DNA of 64,000 bases. Origin: Candidatus Methylopumilus planktonicus. GTDB taxonomy: Bacteria; Pseudomonadota; Gammaproteobacteria; Burkholderiales; Methylophilaceae. Positions within the stretch are counted from its first letter, which is position 1, and each line of letters starts with the position of its first letter. The stretch is from the NCBI RefSeq assembly GCF_000981505.1, contig NZ_LN827929.1, forward strand, positions 496,001 through 560,000, in the 5' to 3' direction. The notes under the pieces were generated by a model. It ran no database searches. It saw nothing but the letters and a program-made list of their open reading frames with translations, and was not told the origin of the DNA. The position numbers were made by a program, and so were the translations under genes. Below, in pieces: positions 50,410 through 59,912 of this stretch.

Positions 50410-50420
50410 AAGTAAAAAAC

Positions 50421-51797
50421 TTAGAAAGGTAATTTTGATTCTGGAGATGCTTTAAAAAGTACTTTTTTAAATGCTTGCTGAATTCTCTCAAGCGCAATTT
50501 TATTTTCAGCTTCAAATCTCAAGACAATTACAGGTGTTGTATTGGATGCGCGCATTAAACCAAAGCCATCTTGATATTCAACTCGCAAACCATCAACTTT
50601 AATAATTTCTAGCGCATTATCAAATTGCGCTTCTGTTTGCAATTTTTTAATTAAAGCGTGAGGCTCACCCTCATTCATTTTAATTTGAAGTTCAGGTGTG
50701 CTAATACTGTTCGGTAGATTATTTAAAATTTCAGATGGATTATCAAAGCGACTTAAAATTTCTAGAAGTCTTACACCAGCGTAAATACCATCATCGAAGC
50801 CATACCAGCGCTCCTTAAAAAAGGTATGACCGCTCATTTCTCCTGCGAGCGCTGCATTTTCCTCTTTCATTTTTGCTTTAATAAGTGAATGTCCTGTTTT
50901 CCACATCAAAGGCTTACCACCTTTGTCTTTAATCCACTGAAATAAATTGCGTGTTGATTTCACATCAAAAATAATCGTCGCATTTGGATTGCGACTCAAT
51001 ACATCTTCTGCGAATAATAAAAGTTGTCGATCGGGATAAATGATTTGACCATCTTTTGTGACGACACCTAGACGATCGGCATCTCCATCAAACGCAAAAC
51101 CTAATTCAGCATCACTTTTTTTAAGGTGTGTTATCACATCATTTAAGTTGTTTGGCTCAGAGGGGTCAGGGTGGTGGTTAGGAAATGTGCCATCCACATC
51201 ACAGAATAATTCTTCTACAGAGCAACCAATGCTCTTATAAACTTGTCTAGCGAAAGCGCCTGCCACACCATTGCCACAATCAATGACAATTTTCATGGGA
51301 CGTTTTAAATGAATATGATTTTTAATAGCATCAATATAATCGTTAGCAATGTCATATTTCTTTTCTAAGCCCTGGCCTTCATAAAAGGTTTCATCTTCTA
51401 TGCGGGTATAGAGTTTTTGTATGGCTTCGGTTGACAAGGTGTCACCCCCTAAAACCATTTTTAAGCCATTGTAATCAGGCGGATTATGGCTTCCTGTCAC
51501 CATGACGCCGGATTGGGTGTTAAGGAAGAATGTAGAGAAATAAACCATAGGCGTTGTCACCATGCCTAGATTAATCACATTGATACCTGTTTTAAGAATG
51601 CCTTGAATAAGTGCGTTCGATAGTTCAGGGCCTGAAAGTCTTCCATCAAAACCAATACAGATGTCTTTTTGTTTGCGATCAATCGCTTCACTTCCAATTG
51701 CACGACCAATGATCTCTACAAATTCAGGCGTAAGGCTTTTACCCACAATGCCACGAATGTCATAGGCTTTAAAAATCTCTTTGGGAAGTGATGCCAT
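50421..51797 (-). CDS. Phosphomannomutase/phosphoglucomutase (AlgC/ManB type)
   Basis: Interconverts hexose 1- and 6-phosphates for surface sugars. It starts EIFKAYDIRGIVGKSLTPEF; the phosphoserine loop is GVMVTGSHNPPDYNGLK (Ser near residue 103); the metal loop is FAFDGDADRLGVV near 235; GEMSGHTFFKERWYGFDDGI is the sugar loop. 458 aa fits the AlgC class that uses both mannose and glucose phosphates. iscX is encoded 3 nt before its start on the same strand. Confidence 0.93.
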   Translation of the reverse strand: MASLPKEIFKAYDIRGIVGKSLTPEFVEIIGRAIGSEAIDRKQKDICIGFDGRLSGPELSNALIQGILKTGINVINLGMVTTPMVYFSTFFLNTQSGVMVTGSHNPPDYNGLKMVLGGDTLSTEAIQKLYTRIEDETFYEGQGLEKKYDIANDYIDAIKNHIHLKRPMKIVIDCGNGVAGAFARQVYKSIGCSVEELFCDVDGTFPNHHPDPSEPNNLNDVITHLKKSDAELGFAFDGDADRLGVVTKDGQIIYPDRQLLLFAEDVLSRNPNATIIFDVKSTRNLFQWIKDKGGKPLMWKTGHSLIKAKMKEENAALAGEMSGHTFFKERWYGFDDGIYAGVRLLEILSRFDNPSEILNNLPNSISTPELQIKMNEGEPHALIKKLQTEAQFDNALEIIKVDGLRVEYQDGFGLMRASNTTPVIVLRFEAENKIALERIQQAFKKVLFKASPESKLPF

Positions 51798-51800
51798 AAT

Positions 51801-51995
51801 TTATTCTGACTCTTCAATCCATGCGAGCTGAATAGCCTCTAGAATTTTTTCCCCACATTTATTAGGATCATCTTGAAAGCCTTCAAGATCTAGGATCCAT
51901 TGGTATAGATCAGTAAATCGAATTGTCTTGGGGTCTATATCGGGATGTTTATCATATAAAGCCTCAGCAATCCTTTGACTATCAGTCCAGTGCAT
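51801..51995 (-). CDS. iscX: Fe-S cluster assembly protein IscX
   Basis: Small acidic protein that binds IscS and iron and tunes cluster assembly. I start it at 51995 (MHWTDSQRIAEALYDKHPD), since IscX proteins begin at the WTDS segment and AGAGG lies 6 nt upstream; the in-frame ATG at 52013 would add six residues. PKTIRFTDLYQWILDLEGFQ and EKILEAIQLAWIEE are near-identical in form to E. coli IscX. It is separated from the rest of the isc genes, which are not here. Confidence 0.92.
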   Translation of the reverse strand: MHWTDSQRIAEALYDKHPDIDPKTIRFTDLYQWILDLEGFQDDPNKCGEKILEAIQLAWIEESE

Positions 51996-52153
51996 ACAAA
52001 ACCTCTTCTTCAATTTAGTTGAAAGATTATAACTTTTAGATTTTATCTAAGATAGAACTTCATTGAGAAAGATAGGTCAGACCCATGATAAAATATCGAC
52101 TTTTCTGAGACAAAAATCTCTAATCTTTTTAAATACATAGCGGATATATAGAC

Positions 52154-53401
52154 ATGTTTAGCAAAGCTGAAAAATTAAGTATTGTGGACCCAGAAATTGC
52201 ACTTCAAGTCACTCATGAAGTGAAGCGACAAGAAGATCATATTGAGCTCATTGCTTCGGAAAACTATACAAGTCCTGCTGTGATGGAAGTTCAAGGTTCA
52301 CAACTCACAAATAAATACGCTGAAGGATATGTTGGTAAGCGCTTCTATGGCGGTTGCGAATTCGTAGATAACGTCGAACAAATCGCGATCGATCGTCTAA
52401 AGAAATTATATGGCGCAGAATATGTCAATGTTCAGCCCCATTCAGGTAGCCAAGCTAATCAGGCTGTTTATTTCTCAATACTTAAGCCTGGCGATACTGT
52501 GATGGGTATGAGCCTAGGAGATGGTGGGCACTTGACGCATGGTTCCCCTGCAAACTTATCAGGCAAACTTTTTAATATCGTTGCTTATGGCCTTAATGCA
52601 AATGAGGAGATAGATTACGATGCCATGGAAAAGCTCGCGATTGAATCAAAACCTAAACTCCTTATTGGTGGCGCTTCAGCTTATGCCTTGCGTTTTGATT
52701 GGGAGCGTATGTCGCAGATTGCGAAAAAAGTGGGTGCCTATTTTATGGTAGATATGGCGCACTACTCAGGACTGATTGCTGCAGGTGTTTATCCTAGCCC
52801 AGTTCCTTTTGCAGATTTTGTGACATCCACCACACATAAAACTTTAAGAGGTCCTCGTGGCGGTATTATCTTAGCGAAAGCTGAATTTGAAAAAAGTATT
52901 AATAGTTTTGTGTTCCCTGGTATTCAAGGCGGACCTTTGATGCATGTGATTGCAGCTAAGGCAGTAGCTTTCCTAGAAGCATTAAAACCAGAATTTAAAG
53001 TGTATCAAACACAAGTGATTAAAAATGCACAAACGATGGCTGATTCATTAAGTAAACGTGGTGTGCGTATTATTTCTGGCCGCACTGAGTCACATGTCTT
53101 TTTAGTTGATTTAAGACCTAAAGGTTTAACCGGAAAAGCCGCAGATATTCTTTTGGGGCAAGCTCATATCACGGTTAATAAAAATTCAATTCCTAATGAT
53201 CCAGAAAGTCCTTTTGTGACTTCAGGGATTCGTATTGGATCCCCAGCAATTACAACACGTGGTTTTAAAGAAAAAGAAGCCTACTTGGTAGCGCATATGA
53301 TTGCAGACATCCTCGATAATCCTGCTAGTGAAAAAGTCATTAACGAGACCAAAGCCAAGGTGGTTGCTTTAACGGCTCAATTCCCAGTCTATGGGTCTTA
53401 A
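52154..53401 (+). CDS. glyA: Serine hydroxymethyltransferase
   Basis: PLP enzyme that moves a C1 unit between serine, glycine and tetrahydrofolate. HIELIASENYTSPAVMEVQG is the family start; VNVQPHSGSQANQAVY; VDMAHYSGLIAAGVYPSP; and TSTTHKTLRGPRGGIIL, where Lys (about residue 229) binds PLP. 415 aa is standard. First gene of a tight glyA-nrdR-ribD-tatD run. In a methylotroph it links formaldehyde-derived C1 units to biosynthesis. Confidence 0.97.
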   Translation: MFSKAEKLSIVDPEIALQVTHEVKRQEDHIELIASENYTSPAVMEVQGSQLTNKYAEGYVGKRFYGGCEFVDNVEQIAIDRLKKLYGAEYVNVQPHSGSQANQAVYFSILKPGDTVMGMSLGDGGHLTHGSPANLSGKLFNIVAYGLNANEEIDYDAMEKLAIESKPKLLIGGASAYALRFDWERMSQIAKKVGAYFMVDMAHYSGLIAAGVYPSPVPFADFVTSTTHKTLRGPRGGIILAKAEFEKSINSFVFPGIQGGPLMHVIAAKAVAFLEALKPEFKVYQTQVIKNAQTMADSLSKRGVRIISGRTESHVFLVDLRPKGLTGKAADILLGQAHITVNKNSIPNDPESPFVTSGIRIGSPAITTRGFKEKEAYLVAHMIADILDNPASEKVINETKAKVVALTAQFPVYGS

Positions 53402-53422
53402 TTTCAGATTTAAATATCCCAA

Positions 53423-53869
53423 GTGAAATGCCCATTCTGCGGAACTGATGATACCCAAGTAGTTGACTCAAGAGTTAACGATGAAGGCAATTCAATTCGC
53501 CGCCGCCGCCGTTGTTCGGAATGTGATAAACGTTTTACAACTTACGAATCTGTCGAGCTCACACTTCCTCAAGTGGTGAAACAAAATGGTAAGCGCGAAG
53601 ACTTTAGTCGAAACAAACTTCACCAATCATTTAGCCGCGCACTTCATAAACGCCCAGTGCCTGTTGAATATATAGAGCAAGCCATTGAACGTATCATTCA
53701 AAAAGTTTTAGCTTATGGTGAGAAAGAAATCACCGCAAGAGAGTTAGGCGAAAACGTCATGCATGAATTAAAAAAAATGGATAAGGTAGCTTACATTCGA
53801 TTCGCATCTGTCTATAGAAGTTTTTCAGATGTCGAGGATTTCCATGATGTTATCCGCGATCTTGATTAA
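53423..53869 (+). CDS. nrdR: Transcriptional repressor NrdR
   Basis: Nucleotide-sensing repressor of ribonucleotide reductase genes. The zinc ribbon MKCPFCGTDDTQVVDSR with NSIRRRRRCSECDKRF is followed by an ATP-cone (VVKQNGKREDFSRNKLHQSF). 148 aa matches. It lies 21 nt after glyA and 0 nt before ribD, as in many Betaproteobacteria and Gammaproteobacteria. Confidence 0.97.
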   Translation: MKCPFCGTDDTQVVDSRVNDEGNSIRRRRRCSECDKRFTTYESVELTLPQVVKQNGKREDFSRNKLHQSFSRALHKRPVPVEYIEQAIERIIQKVLAYGEKEITARELGENVMHELKKMDKVAYIRFASVYRSFSDVEDFHDVIRDLD

Positions 53870-54952
53870 ATGAATTCACATTCACCTCAATTTTTCATGA
53901 GTGAAGCTTTGAGGCTTGCAGAAAAAGCTTTATTCACCACATCGCCAAATCCAAGAGTTGGTTGTGTCATCGTTAAAGATAATGAAATTATAGGTCGCGG
54001 TTTTCACGAAAAGGCAGGGGAGTCTCATGCTGAAGTGATTGCATTAAAAGAAGCGGGCAGTCAGTCGGAAGGCAGTGATGTATATGTCACATTAGAACCT
54101 TGTTCGCATAAGGGTAAAACGCCACCATGTGTAGATGCATTAATTGAAGCTAAAGTTAAAAAAGTATTTATTGCGATGCAAGATCCTAATCCCTTAGTTT
54201 CAGGCCGAGGCATTCAAAAATTAAAAGATGCTCATATTGAAGTTGAGTTAGGTGTGATGGAAGCCCAGGCTCAATTATTAAATATGGGTTTTATTTCTCG
54301 CATGACAAAGCAATTACCTTATGTAAGAGCTAAGCTTGCAGTCTCCTTAGATGGCAAGACTGCACTTCATAACGGCAAGAGTCAGTGGATTACGGGCGAT
54401 GCAGCGAGAGTAGATGTTCAATACTGGCGCGCTTCTTCCTGTGCAATTATTACAGGGATTGGCACTGTGGTGCATGACAATCCAAAACTCTCCGTACGAC
54501 TTTATGAGCATGCGCGTCAACCTTTGCGCGTGGTTGTAGATTCGGAATTAAACATTCCCTTAGCGGCAGACATACTCCATGAAAAACCTTTGCTTATCGC
54601 TTATGCAAATGATAAACAAAAAAAATTACCACAATTAAAAGCCTTAGGCGTTGAATGTCTTCAATTAGATGATAGTGGTAAAGTTGATTTGACATCACTT
54701 CTTAAAGAACTTGCAAAAAGAGAAGTGAATGAAGTTTGGATTGAAGCGGGTGAAGGCCTTAATGGCGCATTCTTAAAAGCTAATTTAATTGATGAACTCA
54801 TGATTTATTATGCGCCTGTGATTTTAGGTTCAGAAGCTAAGGGTATGTTTACACTGCCTGCTTATGAAAATTTAGAAAATAAAATTACCACGACACTTTT
54901 AGATCACCGCTGGGTTGGTCAAGATTTAAGAATGCGATTTAAATTAAAGTAA
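53870..54952 (+). CDS. ribD: Bifunctional riboflavin deaminase/reductase RibD
   Basis: Carries out the second and third steps of riboflavin synthesis. The deaminase half has HAEVIALKEAG and TLEPCSHKGKTPPCVDALI (zinc ligands His and two Cys). The reductase half begins near residue 150 (PYVRAKLAVSLDGKTALHNG) and includes WIEAGEGLNGAFLKANLIDE. The 360 aa are full length. Its start codon follows the nrdR stop directly, so they are coupled. The next riboflavin gene (ribE) is not the neighbour here. Confidence 0.96.
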   Translation: MNSHSPQFFMSEALRLAEKALFTTSPNPRVGCVIVKDNEIIGRGFHEKAGESHAEVIALKEAGSQSEGSDVYVTLEPCSHKGKTPPCVDALIEAKVKKVFIAMQDPNPLVSGRGIQKLKDAHIEVELGVMEAQAQLLNMGFISRMTKQLPYVRAKLAVSLDGKTALHNGKSQWITGDAARVDVQYWRASSCAIITGIGTVVHDNPKLSVRLYEHARQPLRVVVDSELNIPLAADILHEKPLLIAYANDKQKKLPQLKALGVECLQLDDSGKVDLTSLLKELAKREVNEVWIEAGEGLNGAFLKANLIDELMIYYAPVILGSEAKGMFTLPAYENLENKITTTLLDHRWVGQDLRMRFKLK

Positions 54953-54961
54953 TCATTCAGA

Positions 54962-55759
54962 ATGCTCATCGATAGCCATTGTCATTTAGATGCATTAGAG
55001 TTTAGTCATGAGCAAGATGCGATTATTAAAAATGCGCTTCATCATGGTGTTGAGAAAATTATTATTCCCGCAGTTAACCGAAAAAGTTTTGATGATGTCA
55101 TCGAGCTTAGAAAAAAATTTCCCAATTGTTTTTATGCGCTAGGTTTTCATCCTATGTATATCAGTGACATGAAGGATGGTGATATAGATACGCTAGAAGC
55201 TTATTTAAAAACATACGAACCAGTTGCAGTAGGTGAGATTGGTTTAGATTTCTTTGTGACTAAAGACAACAAAACACTTCAAGAAGAAATTTTTGTAGCT
55301 CAATTAAAATTAGCAGCTACATTTAATTTGCCAGTCATTATGCATGTGAGACATGCGATTGATGATGTGCTTAAAAATTTAAGACGCTTCCCAGTGAAGG
55401 GTGGTATCGCCCACGCTTTTAATGGCAGCATGCAACAAGCAGAAGCTTTTATTGAGTTAGGTTTTAAATTAGGCTTTGGTGGTGCAATGACTTATCCCAG
55501 GGCAACACATATTCAAGCGCTAGCTAAATCATTACCTCTAGAGTCTATTGTGTTAGAGACAGACGCTCCTGATATTCCTCCCTCTTGGTTAGGACATAAA
55601 GGAAGAAATACACCCGGAGAATTACTTCAGATCGCCACTTTTTTTGCCGAATTACGCGGCATGAATTTAACTTCTGTGATTGAGACGTCGCATCAAAATA
55701 CGCTCGATGCACTCCCTAAAATAGTGCAGTTATGCACATCTGCTGAGAATTTACATTAA
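54962..55759 (+). CDS. TatD-family metal-dependent DNase
   Basis: TIM-barrel metal hydrolase. MLIDSHCHLDALEF holds the first two metal His; AVGEIGLDFFVTKD the Glu; PVIMHVRHAIDDVL and HAFNGSMQQAEAF further His; and ETDAPDIPPSWLGHKGRNTP the final Asp. Members cut DNA 3' to 5' and take part in repair of oxidative damage. 265 aa. Last gene of the glyA run; a non-coding interval with DnaA boxes follows. Confidence 0.93.
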   Translation: MLIDSHCHLDALEFSHEQDAIIKNALHHGVEKIIIPAVNRKSFDDVIELRKKFPNCFYALGFHPMYISDMKDGDIDTLEAYLKTYEPVAVGEIGLDFFVTKDNKTLQEEIFVAQLKLAATFNLPVIMHVRHAIDDVLKNLRRFPVKGGIAHAFNGSMQQAEAFIELGFKLGFGGAMTYPRATHIQALAKSLPLESIVLETDAPDIPPSWLGHKGRNTPGELLQIATFFAELRGMNLTSVIETSHQNTLDALPKIVQLCTSAENLH

Positions 55760-55892
55760 GTGTGACCAAAAATCCTAATGGAATTAGGGACATAAGTTAA
55801 GTCATTGATTTTAAAGAAATTTTATTTAGCTTAAAAAATAAGCGATTTAAAAAAACGCTTATAAATTCGAGAGTTATAAATTTATGTCATCT

Positions 55893-55913
55893 TTATCCAC
55901 AAAGTTATCCACA
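55893..55913 (+). promoter_or_regulatory. Two perfect DnaA boxes
   Basis: TTATCCACA at 55893-55901 and again at 55905-55913, same strand, starts 12 bp apart. A related TTATCCAAT lies at 55963-55971 and an AT-rich run in between. This could be a DnaA titration or regulation site, or a minor origin element; no dnaA, dnaN or gidA gene is nearby. Confidence 0.6.
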
Positions 55914-56051
55914 GATTTTGTGGAGATGTTTTTTTATTAAAACGGGTTGACAGCTCACTATTTTATCCAATAAAAGAAAGCCTATTTTCTTGATGATTTA
56001 GATAAAAAACGTTGAAATCCCTTTCCCTATTTGAGAAACCTCAAACTTCAA

Positions 56052-56080
56052 TTGTGAGATACATAGCTTTAAAGTAAAAT
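56052..56080 (+). promoter_or_regulatory. Probable pyrG promoter
   Basis: TTGTGA, 17 nt, TAAAAT, located 35 nt before the pyrG ATG. Good spacing and near-consensus boxes make this the clearest sigma-70-like promoter of the right half. Confidence 0.55.
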
Positions 56081-56114
56081 AGACTCCCGTCAGCAATTAT
56101 TTAAAAGCCTTTCC

Positions 56115-57758
56115 ATGACCAAATACGTGTTTGTTACTGGCGGTGTCGTTTCTTCCTTAGGTAAAGGTATCGCAGCCGCTAGTCTCGGGGCAATCTTAGA
56201 GTCACGAGGCATCAAAGTGACGATGCTCAAACTCGATCCTTATATTAACGTTGACCCTGGCACGATGAGCCCATTCCAGCATGGCGAAGTCTTTGTGACA
56301 GATGATGGTGCAGAAACAGATCTTGACCTTGGCCATTACGAGCGCTTTATCTCAGCGCGTATGGGCAAGAAAAATAATTTTACGACAGGCCAGATTTACG
56401 ACAGCGTCATTCGCAAAGAGCGCCGTGGCGAATACTTAGGTAAGACCGTTCAGGTCATCCCGCACATAACAGATGAAATAAAATTACATATTAAAAATGG
56501 CTCTCATGGTGCCGATGTTGCTATCGTTGAAGTTGGAGGCACGGTAGGTGACATTGAGTCCCTTCCTTTTCTAGAAGCTATTCGTCAAATTGGATTTGAA
56601 GAAGGACGTGAAAATGCATGCTACATCCATCTCACTTTACTTCCTTTTATTTCAACAGCAGGCGAATTAAAAACAAAGCCAACCCAGCATTCGGTTAAAG
56701 AGTTAAGAGAGATTGGTATTCAACCAGATATTTTAATTTGTAGAGCAGATCGTGCTATTCCTGATGAAGAAAGAAAAAAAATAGCGTTATTTACAAATGT
56801 TGCCCCTGAGGCAGTTATCTCATCAGTTGATTCAGATTCCATTTATAAAATACCAAGTTTATTACATCAGCAAATGATTGATGAAATTGTTTGTCACAAA
56901 TTAAATATTCTAGCCAAGCCTGCAGACCTATCGAGTTGGGAAAAAATTATAGACGCACTTAAAAACAGTAAACATGATATTGACATTGCATTCGTGGGTA
57001 AATATGTAGACCTCACTGAGTCCTACAAATCTCTCACAGAAGCATTAATACACGCTGGTATTCATAGATCATCCAAAATAAAAATTCATTATCTTGATTC
57101 AGAAGAAATTGAAAAAAGTGGCACTAAGCCATTAGCCAATATGGATGCTATTTTAGTGCCTGGTGGTTTTGGTAAGCGAGGTACTGAAGGTAAAATTAAA
57201 GCCATTCAATTTGCACGAGAAAATAAGATTCCATATTTAGGTATTTGTTTGGGTATGCAACTTGCTGTGATTGAATTTGCAAGACATAAAGCTATGCTGA
57301 AAAATGCAAACAGTTCCGAATTTGATCAGGATGCCGAACATCAAGTTATTGGATTAATTACGGAATGGAAGTCATCTGAAGGTGCGATTGAGAAAAGAGA
57401 TGATTCATCAGACTTAGGTGGCACAATGAGATTAGGCGCACAGAAGTGTCCAATTGAATCTGGTACTCTAGCGCATAAAATTTATGGGTCTGAAGTGAAC
57501 GAACGACATCGCCATCGTTATGAAGTAAATAATCATTATGTAGATCAATTGATCAAAGCAGGGCTGACAATTTCTGCAAGAACGCCTTTTGAGCAGCTCT
57601 GTGAAATTATAGAGTTACCAGAAGATCAGCATCCTTGGTTTATTGGCTGTCAGTTCCATCCAGAGTTTACTTCCAACCCAAGAACAGGCCATCCATTATT
57701 CAAAGCTTACATTCAAGCCGCGCTTAAATATAAACAGTCTAAAGGAAGTGCATCATGA
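56115..57758 (+). CDS. pyrG: CTP synthase
   Basis: Makes CTP from UTP, ATP and glutamine. The synthase part has KYVFVTGGVVSSLGKGIAAA, LKLDPYINVDPGTMSPFQHG and VEVGGTVGDIESLPFLEAIR; the glutaminase part has VPGGFGKRGTEGK and YLGICLGMQLAV with the nucleophilic Cys (about residue 380), and the His/Glu pair in QFHPEFTS. 547 aa is full length. Its stop overlaps the kdsA start by 4 nt. First gene of pyrG-kdsA-eno-ftsB. Confidence 0.98.
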   Translation: MTKYVFVTGGVVSSLGKGIAAASLGAILESRGIKVTMLKLDPYINVDPGTMSPFQHGEVFVTDDGAETDLDLGHYERFISARMGKKNNFTTGQIYDSVIRKERRGEYLGKTVQVIPHITDEIKLHIKNGSHGADVAIVEVGGTVGDIESLPFLEAIRQIGFEEGRENACYIHLTLLPFISTAGELKTKPTQHSVKELREIGIQPDILICRADRAIPDEERKKIALFTNVAPEAVISSVDSDSIYKIPSLLHQQMIDEIVCHKLNILAKPADLSSWEKIIDALKNSKHDIDIAFVGKYVDLTESYKSLTEALIHAGIHRSSKIKIHYLDSEEIEKSGTKPLANMDAILVPGGFGKRGTEGKIKAIQFARENKIPYLGICLGMQLAVIEFARHKAMLKNANSSEFDQDAEHQVIGLITEWKSSEGAIEKRDDSSDLGGTMRLGAQKCPIESGTLAHKIYGSEVNERHRHRYEVNNHYVDQLIKAGLTISARTPFEQLCEIIELPEDQHPWFIGCQFHPEFTSNPRTGHPLFKAYIQAALKYKQSKGSAS

Positions 57759-58591
57759 AATTATGCAACTTTGACGTAGGATTAAATCACCCATTATTTT
57801 TAATTGCCGGACCATGTGTCATCGAATCTGAAGGGATGACTTTAGATGTGGCAGGCCAATTAAAAGAAATTACTGCAGCACTTAATATCTCATTTATTTT
57901 TAAATCCTCGTTTGATAAGGCTAATCGAAGCTCAAATAAAACTTTTAGAGGTTTTGGTATTGATGAAGGTTTAAGAATTTTATCTGAAGTGAAAAAACAA
58001 ATTGGTGTACCAGTTTTAACGGATGTGCATGATCAATTTCAGGTTGAGCAAGTTGCAAGTGTTGTAGACGTTCTCCAAACACCCGCCTTTTTATGCCGAC
58101 AAACAGATTTTATTAATGCTGTTGCAACTTCAGGTAAGGCTGTAAATATCAAGAAAGGCCAATTCTTAGCGCCCGGTGATATGAGGCAAGTAGTCACAAA
58201 AGCCAAAGAAGCTAATGGCGGCCTAGATAATATTATGGTTTGTGAGCGAGGCGCATCTTTTGGTTACAACGCGCTTGTCTCTGATATGAGAAGTTTATCT
58301 ATTATGCGAGAAACAAATTGCCCAGTCGTTTTTGATGCAACGCATTCAGTGCAGCAACCTGGAGGGCAGGGGGATAAAAGCGGTGGTCAAAGTGAATTTG
58401 TCCCTGTCTTGGCAAGAGCTGCTGTAGCAAGCGGTATTGCAGGAATTTTTATGGAAACACACCCGAATCCAAAAGAAGCGTTATCTGATGGTCCTAATGC
58501 GTGGCCACTTAAAAAAATGAAAGCGCTGCTTGAAGTATTAGCTGAGATTGATAGATCAGTTAAAAAAGCAGGCTTCATTGAAATGTCTTAA
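57755..58591 (+). CDS. kdsA: 3-deoxy-8-phosphooctulonate (KDO-8-P) synthase
   Basis: Condenses phosphoenolpyruvate with arabinose 5-phosphate for lipopolysaccharide KDO. Diagnostic segments: FLIAGPCVIESEGMTLDVAG, FKSSFDKANRSSNKTFRGFG, PVLTDVHDQFQ, NIKKGQFLAPGDM and VFDATHSVQQPGG. 278 aa fits. Its substrate phosphoenolpyruvate is made by enolase, encoded immediately downstream, a common arrangement. Shows a Gram-negative with KDO-type lipopolysaccharide. Confidence 0.97.
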   Translation: MKLCNFDVGLNHPLFLIAGPCVIESEGMTLDVAGQLKEITAALNISFIFKSSFDKANRSSNKTFRGFGIDEGLRILSEVKKQIGVPVLTDVHDQFQVEQVASVVDVLQTPAFLCRQTDFINAVATSGKAVNIKKGQFLAPGDMRQVVTKAKEANGGLDNIMVCERGASFGYNALVSDMRSLSIMRETNCPVVFDATHSVQQPGGQGDKSGGQSEFVPVLARAAVASGIAGIFMETHPNPKEALSDGPNAWPLKKMKALLEVLAEIDRSVKKAGFIEMS

Positions 58592-58619
58592 ATAATTAAT
58601 TGCAAAAGAAGGACTTAGA

Positions 58620-59906
58620 ATGAGTTTTGTGAAGCAAATCGTTGCTCGAGAAATTATCGATTCGAGAGGTAATCCAACCATCGAAGCTGACGTTTTTTTA
58701 GATTCCGGTGTCATAGGAAGAGCGATGGTGCCATCAGGCGCTTCCACAGGGAGTAAAGAAGCGATAGAGCTTCGTGATGGCGATGCAAAACGTTATTTTG
58801 GAAAAGGTGTTTTAAATGCTGTGAAGCATGTCAATACAGAAATTGCGAAAGCTGTCATAGGGCTTGATGTTGACGATCAAACATTGATTGATCAAACCAT
58901 GATTGAATTAGATGGAACTGATAACAAAGGTCGATTAGGAGCTAATGCGATTCTTGCGGTTTCAATGGCATCCGCTGTGGCTGCAGCTAAAAATTCTAAT
59001 GTCCCTCTTTACCGTTATCTTGGTGGCTCAAGCCCCATGCAATTACCTACACCTATGATGAATGTAATTAATGGTGGTGCGCATGCAGACAATAATGTGG
59101 ATATGCAAGAGTTTATGATTATTCCAGCTGGAAGACCCACATTTAGAGAGGCCATAAGATGTGGCGCAGAAGTTTTTCAATCTCTTAAAAAAACACTCAG
59201 CAAAAAAGGTTTCTCAACAACCGTGGGTGACGAAGGTGGTTTTGCACCAAACCTTCCATCTAATGAGTCTGCTATACAGATGATTATGGAAGCAATCTCG
59301 CAGGCTGGATATGAGCCAGGTCGTGATGTGTATCTTGGACTTGATTGTGCAAGCACTGAATTTTATAAAGATGGTAAGTATCATCTTGCTTCTGAAAATT
59401 TATCTTTATCAGGCGAGCAATTTACTGATTATCTGGCTACATGGTGTGACAAATATCCAATCATCAGTATTGAAGATGGCATGAGTGAGTTTGATTGGGA
59501 TGGATGGCATGTCCTGACACAAAGACTAGGTAAACATATTCAGCTGGTAGGTGATGATCTTTTTGTAACCAATCCAAAAATTTTAGATGAAGGTATTAAG
59601 CGTAAGGTAGCTAACTCTGTTTTAATAAAAGTGAATCAAATTGGCACACTCACTGAAACGTTTGAGACGATCGCAATGGCAAAAAAAGCAGGTTATACCG
59701 CAGTTATTTCTCATCGCTCTGGTGAAACAGAAGATACATCAATTGCTGATTTAGCAGTTGCTACAAATGCAATGCAAATTAAGACGGGCTCACTTTCAAG
59801 ATCTGAACGTATTGCAAAATACAATCAATTGCTTCGTATTGAAGAAGAGCTTGGGAGTGCCACATCTTATGCAGGCCTTGCTTGTTTTTATCAATTGAGT
59901 AAATAA
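58620..59906 (+). CDS. eno: Enolase
   Basis: Glycolytic enzyme that dehydrates 2-phosphoglycerate to phosphoenolpyruvate. IVAREIIDSRGNPTIEADVF is the universal start; GASTGSKEAIELRD the mobile loop; GDEGGFAPNL, SIEDGMSEFDWDGW and LIKVNQIGTLTET carry the catalytic Glu, metal-binding Asp/Glu and Lys; SHRSGETEDT closes the site. 428 aa is standard. ftsB follows after 6 nt. It may form part of the RNA degradosome in relatives. Confidence 0.98.
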   Translation: MSFVKQIVAREIIDSRGNPTIEADVFLDSGVIGRAMVPSGASTGSKEAIELRDGDAKRYFGKGVLNAVKHVNTEIAKAVIGLDVDDQTLIDQTMIELDGTDNKGRLGANAILAVSMASAVAAAKNSNVPLYRYLGGSSPMQLPTPMMNVINGGAHADNNVDMQEFMIIPAGRPTFREAIRCGAEVFQSLKKTLSKKGFSTTVGDEGGFAPNLPSNESAIQMIMEAISQAGYEPGRDVYLGLDCASTEFYKDGKYHLASENLSLSGEQFTDYLATWCDKYPIISIEDGMSEFDWDGWHVLTQRLGKHIQLVGDDLFVTNPKILDEGIKRKVANSVLIKVNQIGTLTETFETIAMAKKAGYTAVISHRSGETEDTSIADLAVATNAMQIKTGSLSRSERIAKYNQLLRIEEELGSATSYAGLACFYQLSK

Positions 59907-59912
59907 TTTTAT

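Larger units (their letters stand above)
55760..56114. other. Intergenic region between tatD and pyrG
   Basis: 355 bases with no gene, unusually long for this stretch. It contains two exact DnaA boxes (55893-55913), a third weaker one (TTATCCAAT at 55963-55971), very AT-rich runs and the pyrG promoter. No other structure seen. Confidence 0.65.

Noticed and set aside
55893..55971. Calling this the chromosomal replication origin
   Set aside because: Only two perfect boxes, no origin-linked genes nearby and no skew data; kept only as a DnaA-box cluster.
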